From Negativicutes bacterium (GTDB lineage Bacteria; Bacillota_C; Negativicutes; Sporomusales_B; JARLHX01): a stretch of 64,000 bases of DNA. The notes under the pieces were generated by a model that was not told where the DNA came from, made no database searches, and saw nothing but the letters and a program-made list of their open reading frames with translations. The stretch's first letter is position 1. Each line of letters opens with the position of its first letter. Both the position numbers and the translations under genes were made by a program. This document shows, in pieces, positions 15,084 through 21,490 of this stretch. Where the stretch lies: contig JARLHY010000085.1 of NCBI GenBank assembly GCA_031292015.1, positions 9,492 to 73,491 on the forward strand, in the 5' to 3' direction.

Positions 15084-15509
15084 TTATCTATTGAGAAACA
15101 TCACTATTACATCCGCCTCAATTTGCTGGATCATTCTCTCATGCCGCTGATTTTCCAGCCACTGCCGATCGTTCCACTCCTGCCACTGTTCATTATCACG
15201 ACGCTGCAACTCTCTTTCATGTCGTTGCATTTCTATCTCATTGCGATATTGCCGCTCGTTATCCTGGCGGGCATAACGGTCATGGCGCTGATTTTCTTCC
15301 CATTGCCGATCATTCCAGTCCCTGGCGTTCTCATTGTCATGTTGTCGCATTTCCCTGCTATGCCGATCGTTTTCCTGCGATTGCCGATCATTATGCTGCT
15401 GTTGCCAATCACTTCTTGGCGAAGCCTCTAGTATCGATGCGGTTAAGCCAAACTGCGCAATACCAAACAATAATGAGTAGACAATTACTTTTTTTACTGC
15501 TTTTTTCAT
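15084..15509 (-). CDS. Secreted His/Arg/Gln/Asn-rich low-complexity protein
   Basis: A 141-residue protein with the signal peptide KKVIVYSLLFGIAQFGLTA and cleavage near EASP. The mature part contains near-repeats (ARDWNDRQWEENQRHD and WQEWNDRQWLENQRHE) about 45 residues apart and ends in IEADVIVMFLNR. It is the paralogue of the protein at 14679-15026, with the same DWNDRQ..ENQRHD unit. GGGGTG lies before the ATG. A consensus sigma-54 promoter lies about 230 bases upstream, so this and the next two small genes probably form one unit. Role unknown. Confidence 0.82.
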   Translation of the reverse strand: MKKAVKKVIVYSLLFGIAQFGLTASILEASPRSDWQQQHNDRQSQENDRHSREMRQHDNENARDWNDRQWEENQRHDRYARQDNERQYRNEIEMQRHERELQRRDNEQWQEWNDRQWLENQRHERMIQQIEADVIVMFLNR

Positions 15510-15737
15510 AACAAAACACCCCTTACCTATTTTTCAATTTATCGTCTATGTTATCCGGCCTGAAAGCTGTTCATTTTTGTCAGAGCAAAACAATCACCGC
15601 TTTATCGCTCTTATCAGGGGTGGCACAAACCATTTCTGTCAACTCCCTTCACTTTTCTTGCTTTTGATCAATGGCCTAACCCAATCTATTGGGGTCAACG
15701 CCAAAGAAGCATTGTCGCAAGTTTTACATAATATATG

Positions 15738-15754
15738 TGCAAGAAGCGTGCCAA
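15738..15754 (-). promoter_or_regulatory. Sigma-54 promoter for the His/Arg-rich secreted protein unit
   Basis: The minus strand reads TTGGCACGCTTCTTGCA. GG is at 15751-15752 and GC at 15739-15740, with a 10-base gap. Confidence 0.8.
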
Positions 15755-15985
15755 AGCTAAAATCCTTATATATTCAACTGCGGAGACTATTAGCGCGGCA
15801 AGATAAATATTCGCTAATAATGCTCATCATTTGTCAAAACACGAGGTTCTTCCAGCAATTAATTTTGCATAATAAGTTCAATCGCGACATTTACGTAATA
15901 CGTTAACATCCATATGGTTTTGGTCTGCGTTACAATTTTTTCCGCCGCAGGAGGCGGGGTCAGTATTTATGGTTGTCTAAGGTCG

Positions 15986-16003
15986 TTGGTACGATTATTG
16001 CGT
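15986..16003 (+). promoter_or_regulatory. Sigma-54 promoter for the proline-rich secreted protein
   Basis: The sequence TTGGTACGATTATTGCG has GG at 15988-15989 and GC at 16000-16001, with a 10-base gap. The gene starts 55 bases downstream. Confidence 0.75.
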
Positions 16004-16057
16004 AAGTAAATTAGCACCTGAATAAATTCAGGTGCTAATTTGAAGGAGGTCTTAGCT

Positions 16058-16351
16058 ATGAAAAAGTTAATGCTTTTAGTGGTTGCGCTACTTGTTGTAA
16101 GTTATAGTGCAGCAGTAAGTGCGCAGGACAGTCAACATCGGTGGGTAGACACTAATTATCATATACTTGCTGACAATGCCCCATTCCCGCCGAAATTCAA
16201 TGTCCCACCCCCACCGGAACCGAATAAACAACCTCATCCCATTCCCAATGAACCACCTCAACCCGAACCACTAAATAACCTCAACCAGGATTGCTCCGGC
16301 GACAAGCCTGACGAAGCTGTTTCTTATCAAAAAGCACAGAACGGAGCATAA
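16058..16351 (+). CDS. Small secreted proline-rich protein
   Basis: A 97-residue protein with a clear signal peptide (MKKLMLLVVALLVVSYSAAV, cleavage near VSA-Q). The mature part is rich in Pro, Asn and Glu (FNVPPPPEPNKQPHPIP, NEPPQPEPLN) and has a single Cys. The ATG lies behind GAAGGAGGTC; an in-frame TTG inside that sequence is less likely as start. The stop codon lies in the loop of the following terminator. Not recognised; probably a periplasmic or surface-exposed, natively unfolded protein. Confidence 0.75.
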   Translation: MKKLMLLVVALLVVSYSAAVSAQDSQHRWVDTNYHILADNAPFPPKFNVPPPPEPNKQPHPIPNEPPQPEPLNNLNQDCSGDKPDEAVSYQKAQNGA

Positions 16352-16378
16352 CTTAGTTTTCTCCGTTTTGTGTCTTCC
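16336..16378. terminator. Bidirectional terminator between convergent genes
   Basis: ACAGAACGGAG pairs with CTCCGTTTTGT (one wobble) around a 14-base loop that contains the TAA of the proline-rich gene. It is placed to serve both converging units. Confidence 0.75.
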
Positions 16379-16476
16379 TGCTCATGTCGTTCATTTTCCA
16401 TGCGCGCCCGATATTGCAATTTGTTGTCCTGTCGGTTCCGCTGCTGTTTTTGCTGTGGTAGTTCTTGGCGCTGTTG

Positions 16477-16851
16477 TTATTTCTTTTGTTGTTGCTCCAG
16501 TTGTTGATTCCGCTGCTGCTGTTCTTCCTGTTGTTGTCTTTGTTGTAGCTCCCGCTGTTGCTGTTGCTGTTGCATCTCCTCATGCAATTGTTGTTCCTGC
16601 TGATGCTGCAACTGCTTTTGTTGATCCTGCGGTTGCTGCTCCTGCTGTTGTTGTTCCTGGTTTTGCTCCTGCTGATGTTTTTCTTGCTGTTGCTCCCGCA
16701 GTTGTTGATCTTGTTGTTGCTCCCGCAGTTGTTGCTCCTGTTGTTGTTCATTGTTTATCGGCGCAGCTACGACTATGGATGCGCTTACTCCGTACTGCAC
16801 CATACCCGCCAGCAGAGAATAAACAACAATTTTTTTTATCCTTTTATCCAT
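16477..16851 (-). CDS. Secreted glutamine-rich low-complexity protein
   Basis: A 124-residue protein with the family signal peptide (KKIVVYSLLAGMVQYGVSA, cleavage near VAAP). Its mature part is almost entirely Gln, Glu, Arg, Leu and His in short repeats such as QQLREQQQD. It ends at a TAA, but the same frame stays open for another 49 codons and remains Gln/Arg/Glu/His-rich (including RARMENERHEQEDTKRRK), resembling the paralogues. The stop may therefore be a CAA-to-TAA change that shortened the protein. GGAGGTGTTTC lies before the ATG. A sigma-54 promoter is about 140 bases upstream. Confidence 0.75.
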   Translation of the reverse strand: MDKRIKKIVVYSLLAGMVQYGVSASIVVAAPINNEQQQEQQLREQQQDQQLREQQQEKHQQEQNQEQQQQEQQPQDQQKQLQHQQEQQLHEEMQQQQQQRELQQRQQQEEQQQRNQQLEQQQKK

Positions 16852-16989
16852 GAAACACCTCCATATTCCCTATTCAAAACGCATTTGTCTTTTTTTCTGC
16901 CCGCTTTTCCTGGTTTCACCGCCACAAAGAAATATTGTTTCGTCTTGGGAACCTCCTCCCGCATTAAAATCAGCTACTAGCTTTATTTA

Positions 16990-17006
16990 TGCAAGATATG
17001 TACCAA
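16990..17006 (-). promoter_or_regulatory. Sigma-54 promoter for the Gln-rich secreted protein
   Basis: The minus strand reads TTGGTACATATCTTGCA. GG is at 17003-17004 and GC at 16991-16992, with a 10-base gap. Confidence 0.75.
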
Positions 17007-17070
17007 AGCCCTTAGCCACCCATAATCCAACCCTAGCAGGAAATGGCGAAAAATGATCAATGCCACCTGA

Positions 17071-17129
17071 ACGGTTTATGTGTTACGTAAACCGTATTTA
17101 TCGTACCGGATATGTCAATTTTCCGGTAC
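17071..17129. promoter_or_regulatory. Tandem inverted repeats, candidate activator-binding sites
   Basis: There are two perfect 8-base-arm inverted repeats: ACGGTTTA at 17071-17078 with TAAACCGT at 17088-17095, and GTACCGGA at 17103-17110 with TCCGGTAC at 17122-17129. They lie 100-155 bases upstream of the rightward sigma-54 promoter and 65-125 from the leftward one, the distance expected for enhancer sites. Confidence 0.5.
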
Positions 17130-17225
17130 AGGTAATTGGGCTGCCCCAACCGGGAAGTGGTTCTTAATCCCGCATCTATCAATAAATCGCCGCTTCTTAC
17201 TCTGTGTTATACGAGAAATCCAGGC

Positions 17226-17243
17226 TTGGCACGTCTCTTGCAC
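17226..17243 (+). promoter_or_regulatory. Sigma-54 promoter for the oleate hydratase gene
   Basis: The sequence TTGGCACGTCTCTTGCA has GG at 17228-17229 and GC at 17240-17241, with a 10-base gap. The gene starts about 40 bases downstream. Confidence 0.82.
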
Positions 17244-17280
17244 AACTAATGAAGTCAGTTATAAGTAAAAGGGGTGTTTT

Positions 17281-18867
17281 ATGATGAGAAAAGCAGTACA
17301 GGGAGTTTACTTAGTCGGAGGCGGAATAGCCTCGCTCGCGGCTGCGGCCTTCCTTATTCGCGACGGAGATCTTCTGGGCCGTAACATCACAATCCTCGAA
17401 GAATCAGCCAAGCTCGGCGGCAGTCTCGATGCCGCCGGAACTCCTGAAGACGGCTACGTCATGCGCGGCGGCCGAATGATTGAGAGCAAATATCTATGCA
17501 CCTATGATCTCTTTTCATCGATTCCTACGCTTGATGAGAGCAAGACGGTTACGCAGGAGATAATCGAGTGGAATGAGACGATGAAAACCGCTTCCCATTC
17601 GCGCCTCTTTCGGGGTGGGTGCAGGGTCGACGCTCCCCAGTTCGGGCTCAGCGAAAAACACATCTTGACTATTGAGCGTCTGGAACTTGAACCGGAGGGA
17701 CTACTCGGACGAAGCAGCATTTCGGATCAGTTCGATCCCGCATTTTTTCAAACAGACTTCTGGTTCATGTGGTGTACCACTTTTGCCTTCCAGCCCTGGC
17801 ACAGCGCAATTGAGTTTAAGCGTTATCTGGTGCGTTTCACTCATATGGTTTCAGGCTTCAACACACTCAGCGGAATTATGCGAACCGTTTACAACCAGTA
17901 CGACTCGCTGGTGCGCCCTCTACAGAAATGGCTCGAAGAGCATGGCGTGAAGTTTGAGTTCAATACTCGCGTCACCGACCTTGCTTTCAGCCATGCCGCC
18001 GGTGGCTACAATGTCGAAAGTATTCTTTGTGAGCAGGACGGCCATATAAACGTGCTAAAGGTAGGCGAGCAGGATAATGTACTCGTCACCTTGGGATCCA
18101 TGACCGATGCTTCCAGTTTGGGCTCGATGGATTCGGCGCCAGTACTGAAGGGTAAATCCGCCAGCAATGCATGGGCTCTCTGGGAAAAAATCGCCTTAAG
18201 TCAGCCCCTGTTCGGTCGTCCCTCTAACTTCACCGAGCATATCAAGGAATCGAAATGGGTATCCTTCACCACGACTCTTCACGATCCGACCTTCTTTCAC
18301 CTTATCAGGGATCTCACAGGCAATGTCCCGGGAGAGGGCGGCCTCATCACCTTTCCGGAGTCCAGTTGGTTAGCGTCGATCGTATTGCCTCACCAGCCCC
18401 ATTTCATCGGGCAGCCGGCGGACGTATACGTCTTTTGGGGTTACGGTCTTTTCGTCGATAAGCCGGGCGACTTCGTGAAAAAACCTATGTCGGCATGCAC
18501 CGGTCGGGAAATTATGACAGAGATCATGGGGCACCTGCGTATTGAGGCCGATGCCAATAAGATACTTAAAACCTGCACCTGCATTCCTTGCATGATGCCG
18601 CTCATCACCAGCCAGTTTCTGCGCCGGTCCAGCGGCGATCGTCCCCAGGTCGTACCAGAAGGCTCGAAGAACCTCGCCTTCATCGGACAATTCTGCGAGA
18701 TCCCTGACGACGTGGTGTTCACAGTGGAATATTCGGTCCGATCCGCGCAACTAGCAGTTTACTCGTTGCTGGGGCTAAGCCGCACGCCGCCAAGTGTATA
18801 CAAAGGGCATCACGACCCGCGCATCCTGCTCAAAGCCTTTCTGACGTTACACCACACAACCGCCTAG
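17281..18867 (+). CDS. ohyA: Oleate hydratase (MCRA family), FAD-dependent
   Basis: The 528-residue protein has an N-terminal FAD-binding motif (VYLVGGGIASLAAAAFLI), followed by RGGRMIESKYLCTYDLFSSI, which is characteristic of oleate hydratases (myosin-cross-reactive-antigen family). WFMWCTTFAFQPWHSA and EFKRY also match the family. These enzymes add water across the cis-9 double bond of unsaturated fatty acids to give 10-hydroxy acids, and are linked to membrane repair and detoxification of free fatty acids. It is slightly shorter than the usual 560-590 residues. AAAGGGG precedes the ATG, and a perfect sigma-54 promoter lies directly upstream, which is unusual for this family. Confidence 0.92.
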   Translation: MMRKAVQGVYLVGGGIASLAAAAFLIRDGDLLGRNITILEESAKLGGSLDAAGTPEDGYVMRGGRMIESKYLCTYDLFSSIPTLDESKTVTQEIIEWNETMKTASHSRLFRGGCRVDAPQFGLSEKHILTIERLELEPEGLLGRSSISDQFDPAFFQTDFWFMWCTTFAFQPWHSAIEFKRYLVRFTHMVSGFNTLSGIMRTVYNQYDSLVRPLQKWLEEHGVKFEFNTRVTDLAFSHAAGGYNVESILCEQDGHINVLKVGEQDNVLVTLGSMTDASSLGSMDSAPVLKGKSASNAWALWEKIALSQPLFGRPSNFTEHIKESKWVSFTTTLHDPTFFHLIRDLTGNVPGEGGLITFPESSWLASIVLPHQPHFIGQPADVYVFWGYGLFVDKPGDFVKKPMSACTGREIMTEIMGHLRIEADANKILKTCTCIPCMMPLITSQFLRRSSGDRPQVVPEGSKNLAFIGQFCEIPDDVVFTVEYSVRSAQLAVYSLLGLSRTPPSVYKGHHDPRILLKAFLTLHHTTA

Positions 18868-19032
18868 AAAGTCATGCTCCGTAACGCGAGGTTGAGCACG
18901 GTTAAGGGACGTTGCCGGCGAGGGTAATCTTCCGCATCCCAAATTTGAATCATGGTATACGGTCTGCCAGGTAATACCCTCATGATAGATCGGTTTTATC
19001 ATTGGCAGCGATCTTGGCATAAATGTTCAGTG

Positions 19033-19064
19033 AAAAAAGCGCCACTTGCTTGGCGCTTTTTTGG
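19033..19064 (+). terminator. Rho-independent terminator downstream of oleate hydratase
   Basis: AAAAAAGCGCC pairs perfectly with GGCGCTTTTTT around an 8-base loop. It is symmetrical and can act on both strands. Confidence 0.85.
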
Positions 19065-19286
19065 GGTTTCAGTCTTTCATTCCGGGATTTATTGTGGCAA
19101 TAAACGCGGGATTAATCGAAAGTTTATAATTTGCCAGCACTTAAAACGACAGGAGATGATCCTGCCGTTAACTTATAGACAAAGCGGGAAACGGGAGGGG
19201 AATTTCTCCGCTGCGCACAATATCTTTTCCGACAAAAAGAAGCCGTCGAAACTCTGTCAGTCTGGGGCCAGGGGCATTCAAACCCA

Positions 19287-19320
19287 AAGGACACCGCCGC
19301 CGGCGATGTCCTTTTTGTTA
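19287..19320. terminator. Terminator hairpin beside pfkA
   Basis: AAAGGACA and TGTCCTTT flank a GC-rich inner hairpin (CCGCCGCCGGCG), followed by TTTTTGTT on the plus strand. It lies just past the pfkA stop and probably works in both directions. Confidence 0.65.
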
Positions 19321-19330
19321 AAAATACGGT

Positions 19331-20296
19331 TTAAAGTGACAGAACCCGGGCCAGCTCATACTGGTCACAGTCGATGCCCCGCTTGCCGGCGAAGGCTTCG
19401 CTATAGGGTACGGTGGTGATGTCGCCTTTTTGCCAGGCCACCAGGCAGTTGAGTTCGTCGGCGAGAATGCAGTCGATGGCCTTGCCGCCCATCCGGCTGC
19501 CGATGATGTTGTCGGTGGCGGTGGGGCTGCCGCCGCGCTGGATGTAGCCAAGCACGGTGACGTGGGTGGCGTAGCCGGTCTTGGCAGCGATCTGGGCGGC
19601 GACGTCATAGCCTTTGCCGGCGCCCTCGGCGACGATGACGATGCTGGACTGCTTGCCGCGCTGGTGACCCTGACGGAGAACATAGCAGACTTCCTCGATG
19701 GACATCGGCACTTCCGGCACCAGGATGAGCTCGGCACCGCCCGCCAGCCCGGCGGCCAGCGCCAGTTGGCCCGAATGCCGCCCCATGACCTCGATGATGG
19801 CCACCCGTTCGTGGGAGGCGGCGGTGTCGCGGATTTTGCTGGCGGCGTCGAGGATACTGTTCAGGGCGGTGTCAAAGCCGAGGGTATACTCGGTGCCGGC
19901 CATGTCGTTGTCGATGGTGGCCGGAATGACAATGGTGCTTACACCGGCCTCAGCCAGTTTCTGGGCCCCGGCCATCGACCCGTCGCCGCCGATGACCACC
20001 ACTGCCTCCAGTTTGTGTTTTTCGATCTGCCGCAGGGCGGCGGAAAACCCTTCCTCGGTCTTGAAAGCTTCACTTCTGGCGGTCTTGAGGACGGTACCGC
20101 CCTGGTTGATAATTCCGCCCACCGTGCTCAGCTGCATCGGCAGGAAGTCGCCGCTTATCAGACCCTGATAACCCCGTAGCACCCCCAAAACCTCGAAACC
20201 GTGATAGAGCCCCTTACGGGTGACGGCGCGAATCACGGCGTTCATGCCGGGAGCGTCGCCACCGCTGGTCAGTATCGCGAACTTTTCCATCGACAT
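19331..20296 (-). CDS. pfkA: ATP-dependent 6-phosphofructokinase
   Basis: A 321-residue protein of standard bacterial PFK length. It phosphorylates fructose 6-phosphate in glycolysis. It starts MSMEKFAILTSGGDAPGMN, with the ATP-binding glycine-rich start. It has GGDGSMAGA, where the Gly after Asp marks the ATP rather than PPi type; PATIDNDMAGTE with the catalytic TIDND; and IEVMGRHSGQLAL for substrate binding. I start at the ATG behind AGGAGGAGAGG; an open frame continues 88 codons upstream without protein-like sequence. It is a single gene, convergent with ohyA. Confidence 0.95.
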   Translation of the reverse strand: MSMEKFAILTSGGDAPGMNAVIRAVTRKGLYHGFEVLGVLRGYQGLISGDFLPMQLSTVGGIINQGGTVLKTARSEAFKTEEGFSAALRQIEKHKLEAVVVIGGDGSMAGAQKLAEAGVSTIVIPATIDNDMAGTEYTLGFDTALNSILDAASKIRDTAASHERVAIIEVMGRHSGQLALAAGLAGGAELILVPEVPMSIEEVCYVLRQGHQRGKQSSIVIVAEGAGKGYDVAAQIAAKTGYATHVTVLGYIQRGGSPTATDNIIGSRMGGKAIDCILADELNCLVAWQKGDITTVPYSEAFAGKRGIDCDQYELARVLSL

Positions 20297-20602
20297 CGGC
20301 TGTACCTCTCCTCCTGTTCCTGATCGGAACCGGTCATTATTATGAGTATGAATGTTATTTCGACATAACCGGAAATTCACCCTGCCGCCGGCGTTATTTC
20401 CAGGGAAGATCAGGCCTGGCAAAAATCCGGCGCCAGCATAATCGCGTCCGGCCAAGCCGGGCGAAACAGTCGACCGGTTTTGGGACAGCCTATTATCGAA
20501 AGACGGATAAAGCGAATTACGATTTTTTTCCTTCAGGACAAAAGGTATTCCTGGCAGCACGTGGAATTTTTATTTGTTAATCTTTATGAAAGGATGTTTT
20601 CT
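20297..20602. other. Intergenic region between divergent pfkA and substrate-binding protein genes
   Basis: About 300 bases holding divergent promoters by position. An imperfect palindrome GTTATTTCGACATAAC near 20353-20368 could be an operator. No gene was seen. Confidence 0.4.
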
Positions 20603-21472
20603 TTGCATCGTATCGGAATCTTGCAACTGACCCAGCATCTTGATGACGCCGTGCAGGGTTTCAAGGCGGGGTTTTCTGCCTGCGGCCCGGAGGTGGCATT
20701 CGAATACCGCTGCGCCGACGGCAACGCCGCCCTGCTGCCCGGCCTGGCCGGCGAGCTGGAAAGCCTGGGCGTTGAGCTGATTTTTGCCTGTTCCACCCCT
20801 GCGGCGAAAGCGGCCATGGCCCTCGCGGCCGATATTCCGGTGGTGTTCACTCCGGTGTTCGATCCGGTGGGATCCGGCTTGGTGGCGACACTGGACAAGC
20901 CGGGCGGAAAGGTCACCGGGATGGCGGGGATGGTACCCGCCCCGGCCAAGGTGGCCTTTATCCGCCAGCTCCTGCCTGCGGCGAAAACCATTGCTGTGCT
21001 CTATCACAGCGCCGATCCCAATTCTTTGCTGGAGGCCGGTCATTTTTCGGCTGCGGCTGAAGACCAGTTCCAGGTTCTCCCCTTACCGGTGGACCGGCCG
21101 CAGGACTTGTCGCTGCTGGGGGAACGGCTGACCGCATCCATGGACGCGCTGTTTTTGCCTATCGGGAAAATCGTCGAGGAGAATTTCGCCACTGTGGCCT
21201 ATTACGCCGACCTTGCGGCAATACCGGTCATCGCCTCAAGCGGCGCCAACGTTCCGGCCGGGGCGCTGGGTGCGCTGGTCGCCGACCACTATAAACTCGG
21301 CCTGGCCTGCGCCGCCCAGGCGGCAAGAATTCTGGCAGGCGCCGACCCGGGAGCGATAGCGGTGGGTTCGGTGGACAGGCCCGACATTCTGTTGAACCGT
21401 TTCGCGGCCGGCAATCTGGACATCGAGTTTTCAGCCGCCCTGGCCGCCGCCGCCAAAGAAATTTTCGAATAA
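20603..21472 (+). CDS. ABC transporter substrate-binding-like protein without an export signal
   Basis: The 289-residue protein matches the ABC substrate-binding family related to TrpX/YnjB-type proteins (PF04392): HRIGILQLTQHLDDAVQGFK, ELIFACSTPAAKAAMALA, IPVVFTPVFDPVGSGLV and IPVIASSGANVPAGALGAL, with a periplasmic-binding-protein two-lobe fold. The best start is a TTG behind GAAAGGATG; an ATG three codons earlier overlaps that ribosome site. Neither choice gives a signal peptide or lipobox, so it may act as a cytoplasmic sensor or be a partner without a permease. No ABC permease or ATPase lies nearby. The U32 peptidase gene follows after 18 bases. Confidence 0.8.
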   Translation: MHRIGILQLTQHLDDAVQGFKAGFSACGPEVAFEYRCADGNAALLPGLAGELESLGVELIFACSTPAAKAAMALAADIPVVFTPVFDPVGSGLVATLDKPGGKVTGMAGMVPAPAKVAFIRQLLPAAKTIAVLYHSADPNSLLEAGHFSAAAEDQFQVLPLPVDRPQDLSLLGERLTASMDALFLPIGKIVEENFATVAYYADLAAIPVIASSGANVPAGALGALVADHYKLGLACAAQAARILAGADPGAIAVGSVDRPDILLNRFAAGNLDIEFSAALAAAAKEIFE

Positions 21473-21490
21473 ATTAGGAGATGAAGCTCT

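Larger units (their letters stand above)
15510..16057. other. Divergent control region between two secreted-protein units
   Basis: About 550 bases with no gene. Sigma-54 promoters face left (15738-15754) and right (15986-16003), with the -24 elements about 235 bases apart. Confidence 0.6.
16852..17280. other. Divergent control region between Gln-rich protein and oleate hydratase genes
   Basis: About 430 bases with no gene. It has opposed sigma-54 promoters (16990-17006 and 17226-17243). Between them are two adjacent inverted repeats: ACGGTTTA/TAAACCGT (17071-17095) and GTACCGGA/TCCGGTAC (17103-17129). Confidence 0.65.
18868..19330. other. Intergenic region with terminators and no gene
   Basis: About 460 bases between convergent ohyA and pfkA. 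It contains two hairpins (19033-19062 and 19287-19318). The longest frame (155 codons from 18952) has no ribosome site or protein-like composition. Confidence 0.55.

Noticed and set aside
16353..16751. An Asn/Ser-rich frame overlapping the Gln-rich protein
   Set aside because: It is a shifted reading of the CAA/CAG repeats with no signal peptide and no ribosome site.
18952..19419. A 155-codon frame between ohyA and pfkA
   Set aside because: It runs through two terminators and into pfkA on the other strand.
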